Under the pieces are notes generated by a model. That model saw only the letters and a list, made by a program, of their open reading frames with translations. It was not told the DNA's origin and searched no databases. A DNA stretch of 64,000 nucleotides from Aquiflexum gelatinilyticum (GTDB taxonomy: Bacteria; Bacteroidota; Bacteroidia; Cytophagales; Cyclobacteriaceae), in NCBI RefSeq assembly GCF_024741135.1, contig NZ_JANSUY010000004.1:294094-358093 (forward strand), written 5' to 3'. Below, one piece after another: positions 1 to 9,293 of the stretch (position 1 is its first letter; each line of letters starts with the position of its first letter). The translations under genes were made by a program, and so were the position numbers.

Positions 1-1471
1 ATGTATTCTTGTAATTCTTCACTACCCAAAGTGGGTTAGGGATATCATTACCCGCTCTATAATAAACAGAGCTTCTATCCACAGGGTTTTCGAAAGGCAA
101 GCCTCCCAAGTCATGGGATCTTGGAGAAAACAAAATGTGGGCATACGCAGAAGGGATACCACCATTAGGACCTGAACCAAACGCCGCGTTTACAGGAGGA
201 GAATCTACACCTGTTCTAGCAAAAGTAAAGGAAGAGTTGATGGTGAATTTCTCGCTGATAGCAGAGTTGATACCCAAACCAAAGTTGTACTTGGTCAACT
301 TGTTACCAGGAAGGAAACCTTCGTCTGAAGTGTAACCAAAAGATGCACTGTAACCTGTGCTTTCAGAACCGCCTTGGATTTGTACGGAAGTATTACTTAC
401 CAATCCAGTTTGGAAGAAAGTTTTGCTAGGATCATCATACGCCTTGTAATCATACTTAATAGGCGTAGTTGTAGGATTTCCATTGGCATCTTTCTCAAAA
501 AACTCAGGGAAAGCACTTCTGATACTTGATAATGAAGAGTTGGCGACAGGGTGATTGATCTGCAAACCAATGTCCAATCTAGGACCGAAGTTAGAGAAGA
601 ACAAACCAGGCTGCTGCTGGAAACCATTACCATATACCTGACCAAAAGTAGGAAGTGAAGCAGCGTTGTTTGAGAACAAAGACTGGTTAACAGTTACTTC
701 AGCTTGCTTTCTTTTTCTGGAACCTGATTTGGTGGTTACCAAAATAACACCGTTTCTACCTTGGTCACCATACAATACTGTAGCAGAAAGACCTTTCAAC
801 ACGGAGATGTTTTCAATGTTGTTTGGATCGATATCCAAGAAACGGCTTGAAGTAGTAGCACCACCTGAACCAAATCCTGATTGAGCGTTGGTATTTGTGT
901 TGAATGGAACACCATCTACAACAAACAAAGGCTGGTTAGAACCTGTGGCTGAAGAATAACCCCTGATGATGATGTTTGTACCAGCACCTGAGTTACCGTT
1001 AGTAGCAGTGATATTCACACCTGCCACTTTACCTTGAAGAACCCTTGCAACGTCAGCTTCCGGTCTGTTTTGGATTTGCTCATCCCCTACAGTGGTTACC
1101 GCGTAGCCCAAGGCTTTCTTTTCTTTCTCAATACCGATTGCCGTAACTACCACTTCGGATAGTTGGGACGCATCAGTAGTGAGCGTTACGTTGATAACGG
1201 ATCTGTTACCGATCGCTTCTTCAAGGGTTTTCAAACCCACAAAAGAGTAAATCAATACATTAGATCCTTCCGGTACATTAATAGAGTAATTACCATCCAA
1301 ATCGGTGGTAGTACCTACTGTTGTACCCTTCACGAGGACGGTAGCGCCTGGGAGGCCCTGACCATCTTCATCGGAAATTACCTTTCCGGTAATTACCCGT
1401 TGTTGCGCCGACACCTCGATACTGAGTGTCATGGTGAAAAGCGCAATAACAAAGAGTAAAGCTTTTCTCAT
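1..1471 (-). CDS. SusC/RagA-family TonB-linked outer-membrane receptor, N-terminal part (cut by window edge)
   Basis: The reading frame starts at an ATG at 1469-1471 on the minus strand and stays open to base 1, so about 490 residues are present and the C-terminal barrel lies outside the window. After MRKALLF, a hydrophobic signal peptide ends near VSAQ. A carboxypeptidase-regulatory-like domain follows (about residues 25-105; ITGKVISDEDGQGLPGA), then the TonB plug with the family signatures LFVVDGVPF, ISVLKGLSATVLYG and GVILVTTKSG, and then the first barrel strands. The family imports glycans, peptides or other large nutrients across the outer membrane with a SusD lipoprotein and TonB energy. 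A SusD partner would be expected beyond the left edge but cannot be seen. The substrate is unknown. Confidence 0.93.
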   Translation of the reverse strand, partial: MRKALLFVIALFTMTLSIEVSAQQRVITGKVISDEDGQGLPGATVLVKGTTVGTTTDLDGNYSINVPEGSNVLIYSFVGLKTLEEAIGNRSVINVTLTTDASQLSEVVVTAIGIEKEKKALGYAVTTVGDEQIQNRPEADVARVLQGKVAGVNITATNGNSGAGTNIIIRGYSSATGSNQPLFVVDGVPFNTNTNAQSGFGSGGATTSSRFLDIDPNNIENISVLKGLSATVLYGDQGRNGVILVTTKSGSRKRKQAEVTVNQSLFSNNAASLPTFGQVYGNGFQQQPGLFFSNFGPRLDIGLQINHPVANSSLSSIRSAFPEFFEKDANGNPTTTPIKYDYKAYDDPSKTFFQTGLVSNTSVQIQGGSESTGYSASFGYTSDEGFLPGNKLTKYNFGLGINSAISEKFTINSSFTFARTGVDSPPVNAAFGSGPNGGIPSAYAHILFSPRSHDLGGLPFENPVDRSSVYYRAGNDIPNPLWVVKNYKNT

Positions 1472-2283
1472 AAGGTATTTTAGTTTAGTTGATGTGTAAA
1501 GAAAATTTATTTCCTCCACATTTCAAAATGAGTCAAATCCATAAATTTATATTTGTTTTGTATATCTTTTTATTGTTTATTTAATATTTTAACATATTTT
1601 AAGTCCATATCATCAATGTTAATTATTGTTAAAGTTAAATTAATGAATTTAAAATGATCCCTTAGGTTAAATACTTACAAAAGCAGTCAAAAAAGTGGAA
1701 AATTTGGAAATCAAATTTATTTCGAACGATCAGTTTTATTAAAATAGATTCAAGGATCAATACGCAAAATTTTATTCTGAATAAGTTTGAAAAAATTATT
1801 TTGCTTTTTTTAAAAAAAAATTACTTTAAATACATATTTGTTATTGTATAAGGCTAAAATTTAACTAATTGATAATTTTTTAGGGATATTTCTTATTTTC
1901 CATAAAATCAGAACCAATAGAATAAAAAAGAATCATTCTTTGATTTACATATTGCAAAAAATTTTTTATCCCCTGATGAATTATGGCGTTTTCCATCATG
2001 TTTTTTAGAATAATCCACAGAAAAATGTATTTCGGGGTAATATTTTTACCTCAGATTGATTTTTTTTAAAATTCAGGAAAATGAAGGTTCAATTTTGAAT
2101 CTAGAATCAGAAGATAAGTCAAAAAATAACCCACAAAACGACAAAATAAAATTTGGAAATACATTCATCGAAAAATGAACCTGTTTGTACACTTTAGAAC
2201 AAAAAAATAAAGTACAAGCAATACGGCTTATACTTTATCCTTATTAATTTCAGAAAGTGTAATTCCTATAATTTCTACTTCAA
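1472..2283. other. Long AT-rich intergenic region without a gene
   Basis: About 810 bp, very AT-rich, lying upstream of the susC-type gene at its right-to-left start and downstream of the small barrel gene. No open frame of convincing composition, tRNA or clear hairpin-plus-T-tract terminator was seen. A short inverted repeat, GGTAA/TTACC, sits near 2036-2050. It probably contains the promoter for the receptor gene, but I could not identify a TAnnTTTG box with confidence. Confidence 0.5.
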
Positions 2284-2763
2284 TTAAAAAGCAAACCTCA
2301 CTGATAATGCCACTTCATCCCACCAAAGTCCTCCATTGTCGCTGATATTGAATGCAGGCTTCCAATCTAGTGAAAGGTTAATGGGTGCATTATCAAATTT
2401 ATAATCCAAACCAATGATGCCATCTAATCCTACTACTGTTGAACTTGTGCCATTGTCACCCCAAGGTGTATTGCGCTTGGTTGAATTCCAAGAACCGATA
2501 TGTGCACCACCACCATAAAACCACTGCAAACCTTTTGCTCCATCTATATCCTTATGTACTTCATACAAGCCGGTGATGATAAAACCCTGCCACCTCGTAT
2601 AGAGTATGCCTTCGATGGCAGCTCCATTTTGGATAAAATGCTTTACAGTGATACCGTTACCTGAACCGAGTCTAAGCCCTATACCAGTATTATACTGTGC
2701 CATGGATTCATTGACAAAAGCCAAGGAAATCAAAACTGCGAGAAATAGAATGGACTTTTTCAT
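2284..2763 (-). CDS. Small outer-membrane beta-barrel-like protein, function unknown
   Basis: 159 residues starting at ATG 2761-2763. A signal peptide (MKKSILFLAVLISLAFV, cleavage near SMAQ) is followed by a Gly- and aromatic-rich sequence of alternating polarity (NTGIGLRLGSGNGITVKHF) and a C-terminus ending ALSVRFAF, with a terminal aromatic residue as is usual for barrel proteins. The length would suit an eight-stranded barrel. It is preceded on the same strand by the 5-formyl-THF cyclo-ligase gene with a 64-bp gap, which may be only coincidental. I do not recognise a specific family, and no substrate or enzymatic motif is visible. Confidence 0.75.
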   Translation of the reverse strand: MKKSILFLAVLISLAFVNESMAQYNTGIGLRLGSGNGITVKHFIQNGAAIEGILYTRWQGFIITGLYEVHKDIDGAKGLQWFYGGGAHIGSWNSTKRNTPWGDNGTSSTVVGLDGIIGLDYKFDNAPINLSLDWKPAFNISDNGGLWWDEVALSVRFAF

Positions 2764-2827
2764 AAATTTTCAAATGGATTTAAGTTTAAGAATGGGCGAA
2801 TTAAATTAATTCTTTAAATAATTTCCA

Positions 2828-3403
2828 TCAAAGATGGTTAAAATAGTATGTCTTTTCGGGTGTAATGCAAATATCAAGCCCAATATCATGTGCTTCAGTT
2901 GGGATTTCTTTAACCGGAAGGAAAAACGACAAACCTGCCTTAATTATTTTATGATGAAAGGTGGCTAAAAATTTGTCATAGTAAGCTTTGCCATAACCCA
3001 ATCTGTTGCCTTTCACGTCAAATGCCAAAAGGGGAATTAGGACCAATTGAATGTTTGCATTTTGTCCTTTTTTAAAATCTGATGGAAGTGGAATACCAAA
3101 AGCATCTGATTTAAATTCTTTGGAATGAGTGATATCCAATGTGTCCAAAACGCCCGTTTCTGGATTGACATAAGAGGTATACAAAAAGTATCCCAAATCT
3201 TTTAGCTTTTTTACTAATGGGAAAGTGTTGATTTCGTTCAGTCTCGAAATGGTAAGAAAAATATGGATATGCCTGATGGAGGAATTCGCTTTGAGATAAT
3301 CCAGTACCTTGTTGGAAATCTTTTCAGAAAAATCCTCTCTTTTTTCAATTGAAATTGCCTTTCTCAGTTCGTGGTGTTCTTTTCTGATGGCTGATTTATC
3401 CAT
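2828..3403 (-). CDS. 5-formyltetrahydrofolate cyclo-ligase
   Basis: 191 residues, the usual size for this ATP-dependent enzyme, which converts 5-formyl-THF to 5,10-methenyl-THF in cytoplasmic one-carbon metabolism. The N-terminus carries the family's basic KSAIRKEHHELRKAIS segment. The diagnostic C-terminal motif is present around residues 125-145: LIPLLAFDVKGNRLGYGKAYYDKFL in two overlapping parts, LAFDVKGNRLGYG and GKAYYD, matching the FD-x-x-G-x-RLGYG-x-G-x-YYD signature except that Lys replaces the second Gly-context residue. The ATG at 3401-3403 overlaps the 3' end of bshC by 8 bp, so the two genes are translationally coupled in one transcript. Confidence 0.92.
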   Translation of the reverse strand: MDKSAIRKEHHELRKAISIEKREDFSEKISNKVLDYLKANSSIRHIHIFLTISRLNEINTFPLVKKLKDLGYFLYTSYVNPETGVLDTLDITHSKEFKSDAFGIPLPSDFKKGQNANIQLVLIPLLAFDVKGNRLGYGKAYYDKFLATFHHKIIKAGLSFFLPVKEIPTEAHDIGLDICITPEKTYYFNHL

Positions 3404-4967
3404 GATCCGGCTTTAAAATCATATATGAAAAATCAAAAGGATCAAAAAGTTCATGGAGTTTTGGGATGAAATCCTGATCCTCAAGATAAAATCTCATGAA
3501 ATTTTCCACCCTTTCCTGCGGACTTCCACCCGGATTCATGTAAGCGAAGATTGCTTCTCTCTGTTTGATTTTAATGTCCCACTTTCTTTCTTCTGCTTTT
3601 CTTACTTTTTGGCCAAGTTGATCCAAAATCTTAAGGGCCCTTACTTCAGCAGCTTCAAATGCACTTCCAAGACTTTTCTCTAGTACTGAGGCTGTTTTTC
3701 CTGCTTCCCCAAAAACCAAGCTCAACGCTTCTTTTTCATGTTTCAGTTTGATATCCATGGAAGCGTATGCTGAAATGAAATTCTTTTTCCATTCTTCTAC
3801 AGTCTGAAAAAGCATTTCATCTGACAGCCCAAGTTTTTGGATTTTCCTATCAATAGCCCCATCTAAAACAACAGCAAAATTCCTTGGCATCAAAGCAGGA
3901 AATGGAACTTCAAAATGGTCAAAGATCCCTTTCAACTGAAGCCAATACACCACTTCTGCAGGACCGCCCAAATACGCAAGGTTTGGAAGGATCATTTCCT
4001 GGTAAATGGGACGAAGAACCACATTTGGACTGAACCTTTCCGGATTTGTCTCCACGAGTTCCATCAACTCTTTTTCAGTGAAGGAAATCTCTGAATTCAA
4101 CACCTTATATATAGTGCCTGATTTTTCTATTCTTTCCCTAATACCCTGATCCATGTAGAAAAGGTTGATTTCCCTGGGAAATATCTGGCTTTTATATCCA
4201 AGTTCTTCCAGTTTTTTTGTTTGGGTATCTGCGAGTACCTGTGGCGTATGCTGGAATAAATCTTCCTGTATCACGGGTACAAAAATCTTTTTCAATGCAG
4301 CATCATTGCCATCTACAATCAAGAGACCCTTTTCCCCAAATAAATGATGGACATATTTCCTGACAGCCTCCGATAATTTCTCAGAGCTTTGATAAGCCTC
4401 TTTAAAAAAATCAGGAACAAACCCGACAACATTCTTGAAAAACGCTTTAAAACTTTCATCCAATTCAAAATCACCTACAGCTCCGTTTTGGTTGGTTTTC
4501 CATTGGTATTTTTTACCATCAAGTTTAAAATAGCAGATTTCATCAAAATCATGGTCTTCAGTTGCCATCCAATAAACAGGCACAAAATGCTTTTCAGGAT
4601 ACGCCTGATTCAATTGATCAGCGAGGTTGATCGTCGATACAATTTTATATATAAAGTAAAGCGGGCCCGTGAACAGGTTGAGCTGATGTCCTGTTGTTAC
4701 TGTAAAAGTGGTAGAATCTGCCAACGATTGAATTTGTCGATGTGTAACCTCAGAAAGCTTAATTCCTTGGTATTGAAAGTTGAGGCGCTCCAACAAAACT
4801 TTCCTGTGAGAATCTTTGAATTTCTTCCCATCCATCAGTTTTTTGAAATTTCCGATTGTTGGATACTGATTAAAAAATGGGGAAACCTCAGGCTTTTGAT
4901 GGATATAATCTAAAAATAAGGCCGAAAATTGTCCGGTACAATCCGGATCAACTGTGCTTTTTATCAT
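3396..4967 (-). CDS. bshC: Bacillithiol biosynthesis cysteine-adding enzyme BshC
   Basis: 523 residues from the ATG at 4965-4967; an in-frame TTG 15 bp upstream is less likely because the family begins close to TGQFS, seen here about 10 residues in. BshC adds cysteine to glucosaminyl-malate in the last step of bacillithiol synthesis, the main low-molecular-weight thiol in many Bacteroidota. Recognisable segments are FTVTTGHQLNLFTGPLYF (about residues 88-105), VYWMATEDHDFDE (about 130-145), and a late coiled-coil region rich in Glu and Lys. Length matches the family (about 530). The other bacillithiol genes bshA and bshB are not in this window. Its stop codon lies inside the downstream cyclo-ligase start region. 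Confidence 0.93.
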   Translation of the reverse strand: MIKSTVDPDCTGQFSALFLDYIHQKPEVSPFFNQYPTIGNFKKLMDGKKFKDSHRKVLLERLNFQYQGIKLSEVTHRQIQSLADSTTFTVTTGHQLNLFTGPLYFIYKIVSTINLADQLNQAYPEKHFVPVYWMATEDHDFDEICYFKLDGKKYQWKTNQNGAVGDFELDESFKAFFKNVVGFVPDFFKEAYQSSEKLSEAVRKYVHHLFGEKGLLIVDGNDAALKKIFVPVIQEDLFQHTPQVLADTQTKKLEELGYKSQIFPREINLFYMDQGIRERIEKSGTIYKVLNSEISFTEKELMELVETNPERFSPNVVLRPIYQEMILPNLAYLGGPAEVVYWLQLKGIFDHFEVPFPALMPRNFAVVLDGAIDRKIQKLGLSDEMLFQTVEEWKKNFISAYASMDIKLKHEKEALSLVFGEAGKTASVLEKSLGSAFEAAEVRALKILDQLGQKVRKAEERKWDIKIKQREAIFAYMNPGGSPQERVENFMRFYLEDQDFIPKLHELFDPFDFSYMILKPDHG

Positions 4968-5135
4968 GGATTTGGGGTTCAACGTTCTCTTTGGCGATAC
5001 AAGTCAGTGTAACTTCGCAACAAATGATAAAGTTCGCATTTTTTTTCTTAATACAAGAACGGCAGATTTACTGTTTAATTTTTTCAAAAATTATATGAGA
5101 TCCCTGCAGGTTTGATAGGCTAAATTTGTGAGAAT

Positions 5136-5245
5136 AAAGGGTGAAGGGTAAAGGAAGGAAGTGAATTATGAAGTACGAGTTACGAGTTAATGAAGTAGGA
5201 AGGTGAAAGTATGAAGTACTAGTTAGGAAGTGGGAAGTTGAGGAT
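5136..5245. repeat. Degenerate 7-bp tandem repeat array
   Basis: Read in steps of seven from 5136, the plus strand gives AAAGGGT, GAAGGGT, AAAGGAA, GGAAGTG, AATTATG, AAGTACG, AGTTACG, AGTTAAT, GAAGTAG, GAAGGTG, AAAGTAT, GAAGTAC, TAGTTAG, GAAGTGG, GAAGTTG: at least 15 units around a GAAGTxG consensus. It fills most of the gap between divergent bshC and copA and ends about 30 bp before the copA start. Similar heptad arrays with other unit sequences recur in at least eight other gaps of this window. Confidence 0.8.
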
Positions 5246-5273
5246 TTGGGACTGTTTGTAAAATTTAAAGAAA

Positions 5274-7463
5274 ATGAAAAAGAAAGAAATACCGGTTACG
5301 GGAATGAGTTGTGCGGCTTGTGCACTTTCTGTAGAAAAAACGCTTTCCAATAGTCCTGGAGTCAAATCAGCCTCTGTGAATTATGCCAACCATGTAGCAT
5401 TGCTGGAATGGGAAGAAGACGTAGTGTCTTTGGAAAAACTTCAAAAAGAAATCCAATCCACAGGATATGGCTTGATGATCGAAGACGTATTGCGTGAAGA
5501 CCTGGAAAAAATGCAGCTCGAAGCCTACCAAAAGCTTAAGAAAAAAACAACCTATGCAGGAATACTTGCATTGCCTGTTTTTCTGATCGGCATGTTTTGG
5601 ATGGAAATGCCTTATGGCAATTACATCATGTGGACCTTGACTACACCGGTCTTACTGGTCATGGGAAGGCAATTTTTTATCCAAGCCTGGAAATTGGCAA
5701 AAAACAGACAAGCCAATATGGATACACTCGTGGCCCTGAGTACGGGAATAGCTTATATATACAGTAGTTTCAACACCTTTTTCCCTGAATTCCTTGCTTC
5801 AAAAGGACTAGAGGTACATGTGTATTTTGAAGCAGCCTCAGTGATCATTTTTTTTATTCTTTTGGGAAAAACCCTTGAATCCGGCGCAAAAGCCGGAACA
5901 GGAGCAGCACTCAAAAAGCTGATGGACCTTCAGCCAAGCGACCTCATAGTTTTGGAAGAAGGAAAAGAAATCCCTAAAAAGACGGCAGAAGTCCGAACCG
6001 GTGAAGTTGTTCTGATCAAACCAGGTCAAAAAATTCCCTTGGATGGCAAAGTCTTAGAGGGCTCTTCCTATGTCAATGAAAGTATGCTTACCGGTGAACC
6101 ACTTCCAGTTCTCAAAGAAAAAGATGCCAAGGTTTTTGCCGGAACCATTAACAGTACCGGTAGTTTCACTTTTGTTGCTGAGCAAATTGGAAGCGAAACT
6201 TTTCTTGCCCAAATCATCCAAAGGGTAAAGTCAGCACAGGGATCCAAAGCTCCTATTCAAAAAACGGTAGATAAAGTCGCTGGAATTTTCATTCCTGTAG
6301 TCTTGGCAATCGGGCTCCTGACATTTTTTGTTTGGGGATTCAGCGGAGTACAAGATTCCTGGCTGCGAGGAATGCTGGCTCTGATTACTGTTTGGGTAAT
6401 TGCCTGTCCATGCGCTTTGGGTTTGGCTACTCCTACCGCAATAATGGCCGCAATGGGCAAAGGAGCGGAAATGGGGATTTTGATCAAAGATGCCGAAAGT
6501 TTGGAAAAAGGAAAATCCATAAATACCCTAATCCTGGACAAGACAGGGACGATTACCGAAGGAAATCCAAAAGTCATCGGCACTAATTTCAGTGAAAACT
6601 GGAATGAAAAAGATGCTTCCGCTATCAAAGCCATAGAATCCAAAAGCGAGCACCCTTTGGCTATTGCCATTTCGGATTATTTTGAGAAAACAATCCCCGA
6701 AAACAATTTGTCAGAATTCAGGAGTGAAACAGGTAAAGGAGTCAGTGCCAAGAGCGGTGAAGACACCTTCCATATCGGAACTTCAAAGTGGTTGTCATCA
6801 TTGCAAGTGGAGATGACCGGGCCTTTGGTGAAAGAATCTTCCCAAGCTTTGGAAGAGGGTGCTATTGTGGTTTTTGCTGCAAAAAACAGGGAATTGGTTG
6901 CAGTATTCAAAATCGCTGATCCGATCAAACAAACATCGATTCAGGCCATTCAAGAATTGAAACAAATGGGAATAAACATCCACATGCTCACCGGAGACCA
7001 AACCAAAACAGCTTCTTGGGTAGCAAAAGAAACAGGAATAGAACATTTCAAAGCAGAAATGTTACCTCAGGATAAAGCCTCCTACCTCAAAGCATTACAA
7101 AGTAAAGGTCTTCACGTGGCCATGGCAGGGGACGGGATTAATGACAGCGAGGCATTGAGTCTAGCGGACTTAAGCATTGCGATGGGGAAGGGAACCGATA
7201 TTGCGATGGAAGTTGCAGAGGTTACTTTGGTCCATTCAGACCTTTCTCAAATTCCAAAAACCCTTCAACTCACGAAAAAAACAGTCAAAATAATCCGTCA
7301 AAATCTCTTTTGGGCTTTTATTTACAATATTATTGGAATTCCGATTGCGGCGGGAATCTTGTATCCCACATTCGGATTCCTGCTCAATCCCATGATTGCA
7401 GGGGCAGCAATGGCACTCAGTTCGGTCTCGGTAGTCAGCAATAGTCTTCGGCTTAGAAAATGA
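5274..7463 (+). CDS. copA: Copper-translocating P1B-type ATPase
   Basis: 729 residues. One N-terminal heavy-metal domain has the GMSCAAC motif (residues 10-16). Transmembrane helices follow, then the actuator domain with SMLTGEP, the intramembrane metal site CPCALGLATPT (CPC near residue 377), the phosphorylation motif DKTGTITEG (Asp near 422), the nucleotide-binding HP motif SEHPLAIAI, MLTGD and the hinge GDGINDSEAL. CPC together with GMSCAAC fits Cu(I)/Ag(I) export at the inner membrane. Many relatives have two N-terminal metal domains; this one has one, and a separate small CxxC protein is encoded 320 bp downstream. No metalloregulator gene adjoins it. Confidence 0.92.
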   Translation: MKKKEIPVTGMSCAACALSVEKTLSNSPGVKSASVNYANHVALLEWEEDVVSLEKLQKEIQSTGYGLMIEDVLREDLEKMQLEAYQKLKKKTTYAGILALPVFLIGMFWMEMPYGNYIMWTLTTPVLLVMGRQFFIQAWKLAKNRQANMDTLVALSTGIAYIYSSFNTFFPEFLASKGLEVHVYFEAASVIIFFILLGKTLESGAKAGTGAALKKLMDLQPSDLIVLEEGKEIPKKTAEVRTGEVVLIKPGQKIPLDGKVLEGSSYVNESMLTGEPLPVLKEKDAKVFAGTINSTGSFTFVAEQIGSETFLAQIIQRVKSAQGSKAPIQKTVDKVAGIFIPVVLAIGLLTFFVWGFSGVQDSWLRGMLALITVWVIACPCALGLATPTAIMAAMGKGAEMGILIKDAESLEKGKSINTLILDKTGTITEGNPKVIGTNFSENWNEKDASAIKAIESKSEHPLAIAISDYFEKTIPENNLSEFRSETGKGVSAKSGEDTFHIGTSKWLSSLQVEMTGPLVKESSQALEEGAIVVFAAKNRELVAVFKIADPIKQTSIQAIQELKQMGINIHMLTGDQTKTASWVAKETGIEHFKAEMLPQDKASYLKALQSKGLHVAMAGDGINDSEALSLADLSIAMGKGTDIAMEVAEVTLVHSDLSQIPKTLQLTKKTVKIIRQNLFWAFIYNIIGIPIAAGILYPTFGFLLNPMIAGAAMALSSVSVVSNSLRLRK

Positions 7464-7515
7464 CAATTACATTCAACAAGCAAACCGAATTACACCGGTT
7501 GTTGTTTTAGGGAGG

Positions 7516-7590
7516 CGTCACCCTGAGTGAAGCGAAGGGTCTCTCTTAAAGTAATTGAGATCCATCAGTCGTACCTCCTTCAGGATGACG
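7516..7590. repeat. Intergenic element with imperfect terminal inverted repeats
   Basis: A 75-bp segment is bounded by CGTCACCCTGAG (7516-7527) and CTTCAGGATGACG (7578-7590), which are inverted copies with one mismatch over the outer 11 bases. The interior carries GAAGCGAAGGGTCTC and GAGATCC. Its GC content is higher than the flanks, and the sequence looks like the short palindromic intergenic repeats (CGTCA-CCCTGA type) that are dispersed in many Bacteroidota genomes. It could fold as a long hairpin in RNA downstream of copA. Only one copy is present in this window, so dispersal cannot be shown here. Confidence 0.6.
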
Positions 7591-7672
7591 GAGAAAACGG
7601 TGTCCTTTTCATGTCTGTACATTATATTTAATGTTTACTCGAAATGAAAGGGTGAAGTCTTTTCAAAAGCTT

Positions 7673-7781
7673 GCGTCTTCTGCTTCTTCGTCTTTATTCA
7701 TTCTTCATTATTAATTCAGAAATTTAACCCTTGCTTTCTGATTTTAATCTCATGTCTCTCGTCTCACATCTTATGTCTTAA
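7673..7781. repeat. Degenerate 7-bp tandem repeat array upstream of the metal-binding protein gene
   Basis: From 7673 the plus strand reads in phase as GCGTCTT, CTGCTTC, TTCGTCT, TTATTCA, TTCTTCA and, clearest, from 7747: ATCTCAT, GTCTCTC, GTCTCAC, ATCTTAT, GTCTTAA. The last unit ends 3 bp before the ATG at 7785. The units are pyrimidine-rich on this strand, unlike the purine-rich array before copA. Confidence 0.7.
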
Positions 7782-7784
7782 AAT

Positions 7785-7988
7785 ATGAAAAAGCAATTCA
7801 AAACAAACGTAAAATGCGGTGCCTGTGTGGCTACCATCACTCCGGAAATGGAAAAAATCGCAGCCGGATCTTGGCAGGTGGACTTGACCCATCCAGACAG
7901 AATCCTCACGGTAGAAAGTGAAAAAGGTGCTACTGAAATCATTCATGCACTTGAAACCGCAGGATACAAAGGAGAACTGCTTTCCTAA
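7785..7988 (+). CDS. Small heavy-metal-associated (HMA-like) protein, probable copper chaperone
   Basis: 67 residues with a single ferredoxin-like HMA fold pattern: a KTNVKCGACVATITPEM segment holding the CxxC metal site (CGAC, residues 12-15), then a VDLTHPDRILTVES strand and a C-terminal ETAGYKGELLS strand. The canonical GMxCxxC start is replaced by VKCGAC. It has no signal peptide or transmembrane segment, so it is cytoplasmic. Its place after copA suggests a Cu(I) carrier to the ATPase, but the 320-bp gap with repeats argues against a single tight operon, and the metal is inferred. Confidence 0.78.
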   Translation: MKKQFKTNVKCGACVATITPEMEKIAAGSWQVDLTHPDRILTVESEKGATEIIHALETAGYKGELLS

Positions 7989-7993
7989 AACAA

Positions 7994-8027
7994 TTGACCT
8001 CCAAATTGCTTTTATTTCTTAGCTTTG
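7994..8027 (+). promoter_or_regulatory. Probable Bacteroidota-type promoter of the M16 protease gene
   Basis: TAGCTTTG at 8020-8027 matches the -7 consensus TAnnTTTG, and TTG at 7994-7996 lies 23 bp upstream, at the upper end of the known spacing. The start codon is 13 bp after the box, which would give a very short leader. Confidence 0.5.
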
Positions 8028-8040
8028 CCCAAAATTTGAA

Positions 8041-9288
8041 ATGATCAACTACCAACAATTTGTACTGGATAATGGCCTTCAAGTGCTCGTCCATGAGGAC
8101 AGGAGTACAAAAATCGCCGTGCTAAACATTCTGTACAAAGTAGGGTCAAGGAATGAAGTTGCAGGAAAAACAGGGCTTGCGCATTATTTTGAACACCTGA
8201 TGTTTGGTAGTTCAAAGAATGTCCCAGTATTTGACACAGAACTGGAAAAGGTGGGCGGTTCCTGTAATGCATTTACCAATACAGACATTACCAACTTTTA
8301 TATCACCCTGCCTGCGTCCAATATCGAAACCGCCTTTTGGCTGGAATCTGACAGGATGCTCCAACTCAATCTCTCTGAAAAAACCATTGAAGCACAACGG
8401 AAAGTGGTCATAGAGGAGTTTAAGCAGCGGTATATCAACCAACCTTATGGAGATGTCCACCACCATATACGTAGCTTGGCATACGAAAAGCATCCTTATC
8501 AATGGCCAACGATCGGCAAAAATTTAGAGGATATCATTAATTATCAAAAAGAAGACGTTGAAGATTTCTACTACACGCATTATCGGCCTGATAATGCAGT
8601 CATGGTGGTGGCAGGTGATGTGACTTTGGAACAGGTGAGAATTTTGTCTGAAAAATGGTTTGGGGATATTCCCTCAGGAAAAATCCAAAAAAATATTGTT
8701 GTTCAGGAACCTCCACAGATAAAAAAGAAAGTGAATTACGTGGAAGCTGATGTTCCCACAGATGCCCTATACAAAGTGTATCACATGCCGGGAAAATTAC
8801 AGGATGGGTTTCTTGAGTCCGATCTGATTACAGATATTCTTGGGTTTGGCAGATCTTCCATTCTTGAACAGAAATTGGTCAAAAACGGGAATCTGTTTGC
8901 CTCCATCGGGGCTTATATCTTCGGAACGGTGGACCCGGGATTGTTGGTTTTTTCAGGCAAAATGGAAAAAGGCCAGCCTGCGGAACTTGCCGAAAAGGCT
9001 TTGGATGAAGTCGTGGCTACATTTCTCGGTTCGACAGTTTCTGAAAACACCCTGATCAAAATCAAAAATCAGGCAGAGGCCATGAAAACCTATGAATCTG
9101 TGCAACTTTTGAACAGGGCCATGAGTCTGGCGTATAATGCCCACCTCGGCAACCCTGATTACCAACAATTGGAATACGAAAAGAAAATCAAGATTCCTTC
9201 GGAGGAAATTATTAATCAGGCGAATAAAATCCTTGTAGAAGAAAACTCTTCCGTAGTTTATTACAAAGCCAAAAAAGAAAGTAACTAG
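8041..9288 (+). CDS. M16-family zinc metallopeptidase
   Basis: 415 residues with the inverted zinc motif HxxEH as HYFEH (residues 48-52, in GLAHYFEHLMFG) and a third ligand glutamate in VVIEEFKQRY about 75 residues later, as in the catalytic subunits of the M16 (pitrilysin/processing-peptidase) family. The N-terminus has no signal peptide, so the location is probably cytoplasmic, although M16 proteins in Bacteroidota are often exported. The C-terminal half is the second, non-catalytic lobe. A separate inactive partner gene is common in this family, but none is next to it. Substrates are unknown. Confidence 0.9.
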   Translation: MINYQQFVLDNGLQVLVHEDRSTKIAVLNILYKVGSRNEVAGKTGLAHYFEHLMFGSSKNVPVFDTELEKVGGSCNAFTNTDITNFYITLPASNIETAFWLESDRMLQLNLSEKTIEAQRKVVIEEFKQRYINQPYGDVHHHIRSLAYEKHPYQWPTIGKNLEDIINYQKEDVEDFYYTHYRPDNAVMVVAGDVTLEQVRILSEKWFGDIPSGKIQKNIVVQEPPQIKKKVNYVEADVPTDALYKVYHMPGKLQDGFLESDLITDILGFGRSSILEQKLVKNGNLFASIGAYIFGTVDPGLLVFSGKMEKGQPAELAEKALDEVVATFLGSTVSENTLIKIKNQAEAMKTYESVQLLNRAMSLAYNAHLGNPDYQQLEYEKKIKIPSEEIINQANKILVEENSSVVYYKAKKESN

Positions 9289-9293
9289 GTTTT

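Noticed and set aside
1163..1459. 98-codon plus-strand frame opposite the first SusC gene
   Set aside because: Antisense to the signal peptide and regulatory domain of the receptor; no independent support.
4389..4913. 174-codon plus-strand frame opposite bshC
   Set aside because: It lies wholly antisense to a clearly recognised enzyme and has no family features; an overlapping-frame artefact.
5136..5245. CRISPR or iteron-like origin at the heptad array
   Set aside because: The units are 7 bp, degenerate and without spacers, similar arrays occur across the window, and no replication initiator gene is nearby.
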